From: an uncultured beta proteobacterium | GTDB lineage: Bacteria > Pseudomonadota > Gammaproteobacteria > Burkholderiales > Burkholderiaceae_B | Length of the DNA stretch: 7,270 nucleotides | NCBI GenBank assembly: GCA_903924715.1 | Contig: CAIYCP010000658.1 | Location: forward strand, 1-7,270 | Direction of reading: 5' to 3' | Shown here: piece by piece, positions 1 to 6,317 of the stretch | Layout: each line of letters starts with the position of its first letter | Numbering within the stretch: the first letter of the stretch is position 1 | Translations under genes and position numbers: made by a program | The notes under the pieces: generated by a model | What the model saw: the letters and a program-made list of their open reading frames with translations, nothing else | Databases searched by the model: none | What the model was told of the DNA's origin: nothing

Positions 1-765
1 GGTTTGACGTTGCGAGACTGGATCATGCGGTTTGCCAGCGGCATTGCCAAGCGGAAAATCGCTAAATAAAAATCTTGGTACGCCGCAATGCTCGACGATA
101 TCCTTGGCACAGCCCATTAACACCGTTGCGATCCCGTTGGCTTCAAGGTGACGGGCGATTAGGCTGAGGGTTTGATGACAAACAGGGCAGTTCGGAATCA
201 AGATAACTGCCTCTACACCATCCGCGCGGCAACGCTTCAGAATCTCAGGCGCATCAACCTCAATCGTGTGGCGTTGGCTTCGATTTGTCGGGGCGCCATA
301 AAAAAAAGGCGCGAGCTTTCCGATAATTTTTTCGCGAGCCAGTTCGCGTAGCATGGGCAAGGCAAACCAAGTGTTCGCGTCTTTCATACTTGTATGTTTG
401 CGATCAACCGCAACGTGCGATACCCGCAAATCATGATCTTTGCTGGTGTCGCCTGAATAAACCGTAAAAAACTTGGCCGCTGAATTGTAAGTTGAGCCCG
501 GCCCTTGATTTCCTTTGTCAGGGTGGTAGGGTGCGGCTGTTGTCACGATCGTGACACAAGTGTCTTTGATGGCTTTTCGTAACGGGGTAAACGGCGCGTC
601 TGCAAAATGAGCCCAGCGATAGGGATTGCCGTAGCCTAAGGTTAGATACCAATCGCGGGTGCGCTGCATGTAAGCAATAGGCTGATCTTCGTCACTGACA
701 AAGCCAAGCAGTTGATCGAGTTCGCTTTGCGATAATTTGGCTGATTGAGTCATAAAAGAGGTCAT
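1..765 (-). CDS. GrdB/PrdB-like reductase family protein, Cys form, 3' end missing
   Basis: The frame is open from an ATG at 765 to the left window edge (255 codons, no stop), so the C-terminus is missing. The protein resembles the selenoprotein B family of glycine, sarcosine, betaine and D-proline reductases. Those enzymes reductively cleave amino-acid-type substrates in anaerobes, using an active-site selenocysteine. Supporting stretches are TTAAPYHPDKGNQGPGSTYN in the N-terminal half, the ILIPNCPVCHQT region, and FLFSDFPLGNAAGKPHD near the end. The Cys-Pro-Val-Cys motif is at 178-189 (Cys193 and Cys196 from the 765 start). Both cysteines use ordinary TGC/TGT codons and there is no in-frame TGA, so this is a non-selenium homologue. 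A further Cys lies in MGCAKD. A second in-frame ATG at 753 gives a protein four residues shorter. Neither start has a clear Shine-Dalgarno sequence. The gene is divergent from the radical SAM gene. Family assignment is fairly secure; substrate and reaction are unknown, and glycine reductase activity should not be assumed. Confidence 0.72.
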   Translation of the reverse strand, partial: MTSFMTQSAKLSQSELDQLLGFVSDEDQPIAYMQRTRDWYLTLGYGNPYRWAHFADAPFTPLRKAIKDTCVTIVTTAAPYHPDKGNQGPGSTYNSAAKFFTVYSGDTSKDHDLRVSHVAVDRKHTSMKDANTWFALPMLRELAREKIIGKLAPFFYGAPTNRSQRHTIEVDAPEILKRCRADGVEAVILIPNCPVCHQTLSLIARHLEANGIATVLMGCAKDIVEHCGVPRFLFSDFPLGNAAGKPHDPVSQRQT

Positions 766-919
766 TTTGTCGTTATTTAGAGTCTAGCTTAAAACAGTAT
801 TTCTATCTGTGCCTGAGCCTTTGGCTAGCAAATCGAATGCAGCGTCCGGAAGAGATCCGCGTGAAGACTATACTTCTGAAAATCTAATCTAATTTCCACC
901 CGATCTGCAGGCCTGTGTC
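766..919. promoter_or_regulatory. divergent intergenic region between the reductase homologue and the radical SAM gene
   Basis: This 154-bp stretch separates two divergent start codons and must hold the promoters of both genes unless they are driven from elsewhere. It is more AT-rich than the flanking coding DNA. A TATACT at 869-874 matches the -10 consensus at five of six positions for rightward transcription, but no convincing -35 lies 16-18 bp upstream. An AGCC-TTT-GGCT mini-hairpin (816-826) is too short to call an operator. The region is an inferred regulatory zone; no individual site is firm. Confidence 0.4.
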
Positions 920-2839
920 TTGACGTCAGCGAGTCCTGATTTTCCAATTCGAGTGTTGTCGCTCATTCCGCCAATGACACAACTCAACACTCCTTATCCG
1001 TCAACGGCGTATCTGACGGGTTTTTTGCGTTCGCGTGGCTTTGAGGCAGTGCAAGAGGATCTGGCCTTGGCACTGGTGCTGCGGCTGTTATCGCGCACGG
1101 GGCTCGCCGAGGTGGCGGGCGTCGTCGAGCGTTTGCCGCTCGCTCAGCATACTGAGTCCATCAAGGCGTTTGTGGCGCAGCGTGCGCAATACTTTGCCAC
1201 GATTCAACCTGTGATCGCTTTTTTGCAAGGGCATGACTCAACACTTGCGCATCGTATTGCCAGTCGCCAGTATTTGCCAGAAGGGCCACGCTTTGCGACC
1301 CTGGATGTCTACGTTGATGACGAGGGCGGTGATCCCTTAGCCTGGGCGTTTGGTGCGCTTGGCTTGAATGACAAGGCCAAACACCTCGCGACGCTTTATC
1401 TAAATGATCTGGCAGATTTATTGCGAGACGCCATCGATTCACGTTTTGAATTTGTTCGCTATGCAGAGTCGTTAGCAGCGAGTCAGGCAAGTTTTGAATC
1501 ATTGGCGCAAGCCTTGGCCGCACCAAGAAACCTGATTGATGACACGCTTGCACTTTTAACGCATGAGGCGTTGAATCTTCACACGCCAACGGTCGTGCTC
1601 ATTTCTGTTCCGTTTCCAGGTTCTGTGTATGCCGCATTTCGTATTGCTCAAACTGTTAAGGCATTTAATCCGAAAATCGTGACCTTGCTGGGCGGTGGGT
1701 TTGTGAATACCGAACTGCGTGAACTTACTGAGCCTCGGGTCTTCGATTATTTTGACTATGTGACGCTAGATTCGGGCGAACGGCCTCTGTTGTCGCTCTT
1801 GGCATACCTGCAGGGCCAGCGTTCTAAGAAACGTCTGGTACGTACCTATTTACGTGATGCCCAAACGCAGACCGTGCAGTACGTCAATATGGTCGAGCCT
1901 GAGGTGCCGTTTGAAGAGGTGGGTACGCCCACCTGGGATGGGTTGCCTTTAGATCGCTATCTGTCGTTACTCGACATGCTCAATCCCATGCATCGTCTCT
2001 GGAGTGATGGTCGTTGGAATAAGCTCACCGTCGCACACGGCTGCTATTGGAAGAAATGCAGTTTCTGTGATGTGAGTCTGGACTACATTGGTCGCTATGA
2101 AAGTGCGTCAGCGACGGTATTAGTTGATCGTATTGACGCGATTGTGCAAGAGACCCGCCAAACAGGTTTTCATTTTGTGGATGAAGCCGCTCCCCCTAAA
2201 TCACTCAAAGCACTGGCAACTGAATTAATTAAACGAGATACCGGTATTTCGTGGTGGGGCAATATTCGTTTTGAAAAAACCTTTACACCTGCGCTATGTG
2301 AGCTACTCGCTCAAAGTGGCTGCATCGCCGTATCGGGTGGTTTAGAAGTTGCCTCGGATCGCTTGTTGACCTTGATGAAAAAAGGCGTCTCAGTTGATCA
2401 GGTCGCGCGCGTCACCCGCGCCTTTAGCGATGCCGGTATTTTGGTGCATGCTTATTTAATGTACGGATTTCCGACTCAAACAGTGCAGGATACGGTTGAT
2501 GCACTTGAATATGTTCGTCAATTGTTTGCCAATGGCTGTATTCAAAGTGGATTTTTTCATCGGTTTACATGCACAGTGCACTCGCCTGTAGGGCTTAATC
2601 CTCAAGAGTATGGTGTCACGCTTAAGCCCTTGCCGCCGGTAAGTTTTGCTAAAAATGATGTTCTGTTTATTGATCCCACTGGGGTTGATCACGCTGCCTT
2701 GGGCGTCGGGCTCAGAAAAGCCATCTACAACTATATGCATGGCCTCGGGCTAGAAGAGGACGTGCGCAGTTGGTTTGACTTCAAAGTGCCTCGAACTACC
2801 GTTGCGCGCCAGCGGATTGAGCGAGCCTTAGGGCAATAA
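920..2839 (+). CDS. B12-binding-type radical SAM protein with C-x4-C-x2-C cluster motif
   Basis: This 639-aa protein has the layout of class B (cobalamin-binding-type) radical SAM enzymes. Residues 10-50 open with a beta strand and IPPMTQLNTPYPSTAYLTGF, a stretch typical of the N-terminus of such proteins. About 160 mostly helical residues follow. The second half of a Rossmann-like domain then appears (VVLISVPFPGS at 225-235, LLGGGF at 256-261). The radical SAM core starts near 365. GCYWKKCSFCD holds the presumed [4Fe-4S] ligands Cys375, Cys380 and Cys383. FVDEAAPP (419-426), SGGLEVASDR (472-481) and YLMYGFPTQT (512-521) fit later core strands. The usual spacing is C-x3-C-x2-C; here the first gap is four. 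No cobalamin DxHxxG motif was seen. The start is TTG with only a weak upstream CAGG. An in-frame TAA at 890-892 and the lack of ATG/GTG before 920 limit other choices, and a GTG at 953 would remove the strand start. The substrate is unknown. Confidence 0.85.
   Translation: MTSASPDFPIRVLSLIPPMTQLNTPYPSTAYLTGFLRSRGFEAVQEDLALALVLRLLSRTGLAEVAGVVERLPLAQHTESIKAFVAQRAQYFATIQPVIAFLQGHDSTLAHRIASRQYLPEGPRFATLDVYVDDEGGDPLAWAFGALGLNDKAKHLATLYLNDLADLLRDAIDSRFEFVRYAESLAASQASFESLAQALAAPRNLIDDTLALLTHEALNLHTPTVVLISVPFPGSVYAAFRIAQTVKAFNPKIVTLLGGGFVNTELRELTEPRVFDYFDYVTLDSGERPLLSLLAYLQGQRSKKRLVRTYLRDAQTQTVQYVNMVEPEVPFEEVGTPTWDGLPLDRYLSLLDMLNPMHRLWSDGRWNKLTVAHGCYWKKCSFCDVSLDYIGRYESASATVLVDRIDAIVQETRQTGFHFVDEAAPPKSLKALATELIKRDTGISWWGNIRFEKTFTPALCELLAQSGCIAVSGGLEVASDRLLTLMKKGVSVDQVARVTRAFSDAGILVHAYLMYGFPTQTVQDTVDALEYVRQLFANGCIQSGFFHRFTCTVHSPVGLNPQEYGVTLKPLPPVSFAKNDVLFIDPTGVDHAALGVGLRKAIYNYMHGLGLEEDVRSWFDFKVPRTTVARQRIERALGQ
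2042..2068 (+). other. radical SAM cluster-binding motif, C-x4-C-x2-C
   Basis: Codons TGC (2042), TGC (2057) and TGT (2066) encode Cys375, Cys380 and Cys383 in the context GCYWKKCSFCD. Radical SAM enzymes bind a [4Fe-4S] cluster with three cysteines, classically spaced C-x3-C-x2-C. An aromatic residue before the last Cys (here Phe) is also usual and is present. The extra residue between the first two cysteines is read directly from the codons. Confidence 0.85.
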
Positions 2840-2868
2840 GGTGATTCTTTAACCTTTATAGCAGGGCG

Positions 2869-3756
2869 CTATTCGGCGTCTTGTTCTTTGAGCCACCGCT
2901 TAAGACCCGCATCATCGCGTACCGTGAGTAAATCACTTTTGATTGCAGAGATTTCAGAATGTAGGCGCCGTTGCACGGTTGCTAAATGGCGACTCAACGA
3001 CGCTTCATTCACGGTTGCAGCAGGGGACATCCCAAACTCACTGATGGCATCGAGTTCAACATCGCGTAACTCACGCTGAATGCCCTGTGTGCGTTGCGCA
3101 ATGATCCCGGTAAGAGCCACGATTTTGTCGTGTGCAAGATTGCTGGCAATTTGAGCTTCAGTCAGATTGGCTTCAAGTTGCAGGTGTAACAGAGTAAGTA
3201 GATCACCACGACCGTATGCTGTGTTGGCGTCACTCATCAGTTGAGTTTTGCGGGCGCGTTCTTCAGGATCATGTTCGCGATCAGGATGTACCGCGCTGGC
3301 CAGCTGCCGATAGATCGTACGCAGTGCACCCTGTGCGTCGTTGAGCAATTGTTCAGCTTGTAATTGGCTAGCGGTTTTTGTGCGTTGATTTTTGCGTTTT
3401 TCTTTTTGACGCTCGCGCTGTTCGGCCTGTTTGCGCAGTTGTTCAAATTTGGCATGCAGCACGTCGTCAACGGTTTCGAAGGGCTCGTCTTCTTCAAGCG
3501 CACGGCCCATTGTCTGTTCGAAATAGGCTTGCGCTTCTCGCGCTTGGGCTTGCTGGATGTCGGCTAAGGATTCATCGCTATGCGCATCATGTAGCGCGCG
3601 CATGTCGTGATCGCCCGCTAAGGCGAAATCAAGCGCGAGCTTGCATATCAGTCGATGCATCAGTTTTTGATGTCTGATCGGTAGGCCGCCTTTTTCTACG
3701 CGCTGATCTAGCCAGATCACCATACTTTTTCGAAGGGTTTCCTGACGCCGCTGCAA
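2869..3756 (-). CDS. J-domain-like (DnaJ-type) protein, start uncertain
   Basis: From a TTG at 3756 this reads 295 aa. Residues 145-195 resemble a J domain (LRTIYRQLASAVHPDREHDP), with the diagnostic His-Pro-Asp at 157-159 (3280-3288). It is followed by a helix-like stretch, MSDANTAYGRGDLLTLL. J domains stimulate the ATPase of Hsp70/DnaK chaperones through HPD, so a cytosolic co-chaperone role is plausible but unproven. Before it lies a long charged, probably coiled-coil segment (about 65-140, with a very basic EQRERQKEKRKNQRTK run). After it comes another helical segment to the end (about 200-295). The Gly/Phe and zinc-finger regions of true DnaJ are absent. TTG at 3756 is the first usable start, with no good ribosome site; the frame stays open upstream to 3966 and looks coding, so the real N-terminus is probably longer. 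The gene converges on the radical SAM gene with a 29-bp gap. The call as a real protein is firm; the start is not. Confidence 0.75.
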   Translation of the reverse strand: MQRRQETLRKSMVIWLDQRVEKGGLPIRHQKLMHRLICKLALDFALAGDHDMRALHDAHSDESLADIQQAQAREAQAYFEQTMGRALEEDEPFETVDDVLHAKFEQLRKQAEQRERQKEKRKNQRTKTASQLQAEQLLNDAQGALRTIYRQLASAVHPDREHDPEERARKTQLMSDANTAYGRGDLLTLLHLQLEANLTEAQIASNLAHDKIVALTGIIAQRTQGIQRELRDVELDAISEFGMSPAATVNEASLSRHLATVQRRLHSEISAIKSDLLTVRDDAGLKRWLKEQDAE

Positions 3757-4035
3757 AGGCTTTAGCGTGGTTTGGTGAACCGAACGGTGTTGATCGACTA
3801 AGGTGCGTAACCCCCTAATTTTTAGGGTCAGGCGTTCTGCTTGTTTGACAAGCTCGCTGAAATGCTCTTGCTCAGGCGTGAGTGCTTGATCAAAGGGCGC
3901 AACGACAGGCGAGGTTTCGATAAGATGCGACAGTTTGAGGGTGTCCTGACAGTGGTTTATTTCAAGTTAACCACGTAGTTTACTCGCAGCTGAGCGAACC
4001 AGCCGATACGGGGCTGTCTTGTTCGGATTTAGCAT
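3757..4035 (-). other. in-frame upstream extension of the J-domain gene, with an internal TAA
   Basis: Reading the J-domain frame upstream from 3756, codons stay open to 3966 and then meet TAA at 3967-3969. The 70 codons look like protein: a helical, charged stretch containing LTPEQEHFSELVKQAERL and RGLRTLVDQHRSVHQTTLKP, which resembles the N-terminus I expect for this J-protein type. None of these codons is ATG, GTG or TTG. Only rarer initiators occur: ATA at 3960, CTG at 3933 (10 nt after an AGGA), ATC at 3921, CTG at 3831 and ATT at 3819. Beyond the TAA the same frame continues for 22 codons to an ATG at 4035, which sits 11 bp after the neighbouring receptor gene's stop. Possible explanations are a nonsense mutation, a rare start codon, a sequencing error, or a genuinely short protein starting at 3756. 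Confidence 0.5.
3813..3827. repeat. short perfect hairpin CCCTAA-TTT-TTAGGG
   Basis: Six-base arms (3813-3818 and 3822-3827) with a 3-nt loop lie 57-71 nt upstream of the TTG at 3756, within the start-less upstream frame of the J-domain gene. If translation begins at 3756 the hairpin is in the leader; if the longer frame is real it is within coding sequence. No T-run follows on the minus strand. It may be chance. Confidence 0.25.
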
Positions 4036-4046
4036 ACCCAGAGGGC

Positions 4047-5027
4047 TTACTTCTTTTGATCCATAAAAACGATCAGATCACGAAAGATCCTGGTGTATTC
4101 GTTCATTTCATCATCCATGCCCTGAGGTCCTTTGACGTCAAGAACCAGGCCGTGTTTTTCAGCAAATTTAGCGAATTCGGGGCTTTTTCCGATTGCGAGC
4201 GAAGTGGAGATGATTTTCTCTTTAACGTCGGCTGGCATCCCTTTTGGGGCAACGATGCCATACGAGGCAGGTAAGGTCACGTTGTAGCCAGCCTGTACGA
4301 CCGAGGTTGCCTCTGGAAAGGCAAAATATTTTTCTTTGGTAAAGGCTGCAATGACACGTATTGAACCGGCCTGAGCATGCGCGAGCATGGTCGGCGCATA
4401 GCCAACATTTGCCTCAACTCGGCCGCCTAGTAAGGCAACGAGCGCTTCGCCACCACCACCGGTAAAGGGGATTGTTGCAATTTTGACGCCGGCAATCTTG
4501 TTTAACTCTTGAATCGCAAGATCGGGTGTTGTTCGAAAACCAGAAACGGCCGCACGAATTTTTCCGGGATTTTTGCGAACAGTCTCCATAAATTCGTCAA
4601 AGGTTTTGATAGGCGAGTCTGCCCGCACCGCAATAATGGCGGGCAAATCCACGAGCTTGACGATAGATTGGTAATCGTCTGGGCTTTTCCAGGCGATTGA
4701 TTTATTGACAAGCGGTTGGTAGGACAAGACGCTGTTTGACGTGAGGCCAAGCGTATAGCCATCAGGTTTTGAGCGAAGCACGACAGCCGTGCCAATCGTG
4801 GCTGAGCCACCTGGCTTATTCTCAACACTGACGTTTACCTTAAAAGCCTGTTCAAGTTGATTGGCAATTTGACGTGAAATGGGATCGGTTGAGCCCCCGG
4901 GGCCATAAGGGACGATAAATGTGATGTCGCGATTGGGATAGGGTTGCGCCTGGGCCCAGTTGATGAATAACGTGCCAATTAAGGTGGCAAGCGTCAGAAG
5001 ATGGGCCTTGCGTAGCAATAAAAACAT
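4047..5027 (-). CDS. Bug/TctC family periplasmic solute-binding protein (leftward)
   Basis: This is a 326-aa protein, the usual size for the tripartite tricarboxylate receptor (TctC/Bug) family. These periplasmic proteins bind small carboxylates or related metabolites and deliver them to a TctAB permease or act in sensing. A signal peptide is clear: basic start, hydrophobic core (about 9-23), and predicted cleavage after WAQA at residue 27. Mature-protein landmarks are IVPYGPGGSTDPISRQ (38-53, first ligand loop), VENKPGGSATIG (68-79), KPDGYTL (87-93) and IPFTGGGGEALVALLGGRV (186-204, second ligand loop). The second loop has Phe-Thr-Gly where family members often have Tyr-Lys-Gly, which may change ligand preference. 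The ATG at 5027 is preceded by AAGAGA at about 6 nt, a modest ribosome site. No tctA/tctB permease gene is in the window, so it is probably an orphan receptor, as is common in Burkholderiales. The ligand cannot be read from sequence. Confidence 0.9.
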   Translation of the reverse strand: MFLLLRKAHLLTLATLIGTLFINWAQAQPYPNRDITFIVPYGPGGSTDPISRQIANQLEQAFKVNVSVENKPGGSATIGTAVVLRSKPDGYTLGLTSNSVLSYQPLVNKSIAWKSPDDYQSIVKLVDLPAIIAVRADSPIKTFDEFMETVRKNPGKIRAAVSGFRTTPDLAIQELNKIAGVKIATIPFTGGGGEALVALLGGRVEANVGYAPTMLAHAQAGSIRVIAAFTKEKYFAFPEATSVVQAGYNVTLPASYGIVAPKGMPADVKEKIISTSLAIGKSPEFAKFAEKHGLVLDVKGPQGMDDEMNEYTRIFRDLIVFMDQKK

Positions 5028-5161
5028 ATTGTTCTCTTGTTTGTCAGCGATTGGTATGCGTCCCTGAGCCTGCTAGTATGCCTAAGAATCGCCTAGGTGA
5101 CTAGAGATCTTCGTCTTGAGGCCAGAAAGATTGGCTTTGAATGCTTTGTCAGCTTTGTTTG

Positions 5162-5184
5162 CTTGCGCGGAGGGCGGGCGCAAG
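5162..5184. repeat. perfect inverted repeat CTTGCGC-N9-GCGCAAG
   Basis: Arms at 5162-5168 and 5178-5184 are exact reverse complements and enclose the 9-nt spacer GGAGGGCGG. The element lies 93 bp before the ATG at 5277 in a non-coding, divergent region. No T-run follows on either strand, so a terminator is unlikely. It could be an operator for a dimeric regulator or a leader hairpin of the rightward transcript. Confidence 0.45.
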
Positions 5185-5263
5185 AGGCAACTACGGTAAA
5201 CTGATTGCCCATAAATCAATAAAACAGCGGGCGAAGCGTGCGTCACGATCGCCTAGTCTGCAC

Positions 5264-5270
5264 AAAGGGA
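5264..5270 (+). promoter_or_regulatory. ribosome binding site that sets the start of the second Bug gene
   Basis: AAAGGGA ends 6 nt before the ATG at 5277, an ideal Shine-Dalgarno position. An in-frame GTG at 5238 would add 13 residues but has no comparable site. It would also put a polar, charged stretch ahead of the signal peptide. The site therefore favours 5277 as the true start. Confidence 0.7.
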
Positions 5271-5276
5271 CAAAGC

Positions 5277-6272
5277 ATGTTTACTCGAGGTGTTATGCAA
5301 GCGCTTCATGGCATTGGCGTTGCGTTTGTGCTCTCGTTAACGTTGCTGCAGGCTTGTCGCGCGGCCGATTGGGTGCCAGACAGGCAGTTGCGTATTATTT
5401 CAGCCTACTCTGCGGGCGGAACCAATGATTTGCTTTCACGTCTGATGGCGCAAAAGTTATCAGAGCGCTTGGGAAAGCCCGTTGTGGTTGAAAATAGAGC
5501 GGGTGCTAACGGCATTATTGCCTCTGAGTACGTGGCGAAGTCGCCTGCAGATGGGCACACCATGGTGATGGGAAGCTCAGCCACGCATGGCATTAATCCA
5601 AATATTTACGCTAAGTTGCCCTATGACGCTGTTCGTGACTTCACGCCGGTTGGTTTGATTGCCACTGTTCCGTTGTTGCTGATTGTCTCGTCTGAGCTGA
5701 AGGTCAATACACTGACTGAGCTCGTGGCGTTAGCCAAGGCTAAACCTGGTACGTTAAGTTTTGCGTCCTCGGGAATTGGCTCTTCTCCACATCTAGCGGG
5801 CGAACTCTTCAAAAGTGTTGCTGCCATCGACATCACACATGTGCCTTACAAAGGTGATGGCCCAGCCGTGATTGATGTGCTAGGCGGGCAGGTGAGTATG
5901 TTTTTTGCAAATATTCCCTCGGCACTTCCTGCTGTGCAGGCGGGTCGTCTCAAAGCGCTTGCGATGACGGGGTCGGTACGTACTTCGGCCGCGCCCGATA
6001 TTTTCACCATGCAACAAGCAGGGGTCGTTGGTGTTGAGATTAGCGCTTGGTTCGGGCTGTTTGCCTCAGGAAAACTGCCTGCTGAGGTTTTAAAGCGATT
6101 AAATCAAGAACTGAATGCCGTGCTCGAGTTGCCGGAAGTGCAATCTCGGATTCGAGAGTTGGGCGCCGAGCCGGTGGCTCCGGCAAGCCCTGAAAAATTT
6201 CAGTTATTTGTTCAAAACGAACTGACTAAATTTGCAACGGTAACAAAAAAAGCCGGAATGACTGCGCAGTAA
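5277..6272 (+). CDS. Bug/TctC family periplasmic solute-binding protein (rightward)
   Basis: This reads 331 aa from the ATG at 5277, normal for the TctC/Bug receptor family. An N-terminal signal peptide has Arg4, a hydrophobic core (about 12-25) and likely cleavage after ACRA (residue 29). Family landmarks are ISAYSAGGTNDLLSRLMAQK (41-60, first ligand loop), VENRAGANGIIASEYVAKSP (71-90), ADGHTMVMG, VPYKGDGPAVIDVLGGQVSM (189-208, second ligand loop) and WFGLFASGKLP (258-268). The first loop reads SAYSAGG instead of the common VPYAPGG type. A Cys in LLQAC inside the signal peptide gives a weak lipobox-like pattern, but Gln just before Ala is atypical, so a soluble periplasmic protein is more likely. 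The MmgE/PrpD gene starts 45 bp downstream on the same strand with no visible terminator between, suggesting co-transcription and a ligand that is that enzyme's substrate or a precursor. The protein clearly differs from the leftward receptor, so the two are not a recent duplication. The ligand is unknown. Confidence 0.9.
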   Translation: MFTRGVMQALHGIGVAFVLSLTLLQACRAADWVPDRQLRIISAYSAGGTNDLLSRLMAQKLSERLGKPVVVENRAGANGIIASEYVAKSPADGHTMVMGSSATHGINPNIYAKLPYDAVRDFTPVGLIATVPLLLIVSSELKVNTLTELVALAKAKPGTLSFASSGIGSSPHLAGELFKSVAAIDITHVPYKGDGPAVIDVLGGQVSMFFANIPSALPAVQAGRLKALAMTGSVRTSAAPDIFTMQQAGVVGVEISAWFGLFASGKLPAEVLKRLNQELNAVLELPEVQSRIRELGAEPVAPASPEKFQLFVQNELTKFATVTKKAGMTAQ

Positions 6273-6317
6273 TTTGCTTGTTTTATTTTTCAATTCAACG
6301 TATCCAGAGATTTCACC

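Larger units (their letters stand above)
5028..5276. promoter_or_regulatory. divergent regulatory region between the two Bug receptor genes
   Basis: These 249 bp separate the two divergent receptor starts and should carry promoters for both. The recognisable structures are a perfect 7-bp inverted repeat at 5162-5184 and, nearer the leftward gene, a CTAGT...ACTAG inverted repeat (5073-5077 and 5100-5104) enclosing a CCTAGG palindrome (5092-5097). I found no convincing -35/-10 pair on either strand. Short ORFs across this stretch look like chance, and no regulator gene lies within it. Confidence 0.4.

Noticed and set aside
869..874. TATACT as a -10 box for the radical SAM gene
   Set aside because: No acceptable -35 at 16-18 bp upstream and no extended -10; one five-of-six match in AT-rich DNA is expected by chance.
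1161..1589. minus-strand open frame of 142 codons
   Set aside because: Lies fully inside the radical SAM gene on the opposite strand, has low-complexity composition and resembles no protein family; an antisense shadow.
1837..1846. GGTACGTACC perfect palindrome
   Set aside because: Inside the radical SAM coding region and only 10 bp; codons there read normally, so it is probably chance.
2838..2856. AAGGT-N9-ACCTT as a bidirectional terminator between the convergent genes
   Set aside because: The stem is only five, mostly weak, base pairs with a long loop and no T-run on either strand.
4001..4019. CAGCC-N7-GGCTG as a terminator for the leftward receptor
   Set aside because: Five-base stem with no T-run in the minus-strand direction.
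5238..5276. GTG start at 5238 for the rightward receptor
   Set aside because: AAAGGGA lies ideally before the ATG at 5277, and the extra 13 residues are charged and would precede the signal peptide.
6263..6290. ACTGCGCAGT palindrome and following T-rich DNA as a terminator after the receptor gene
   Set aside because: The palindrome has no loop and the T-rich stretch does not start right after it; the next gene follows at 45 bp on the same strand.
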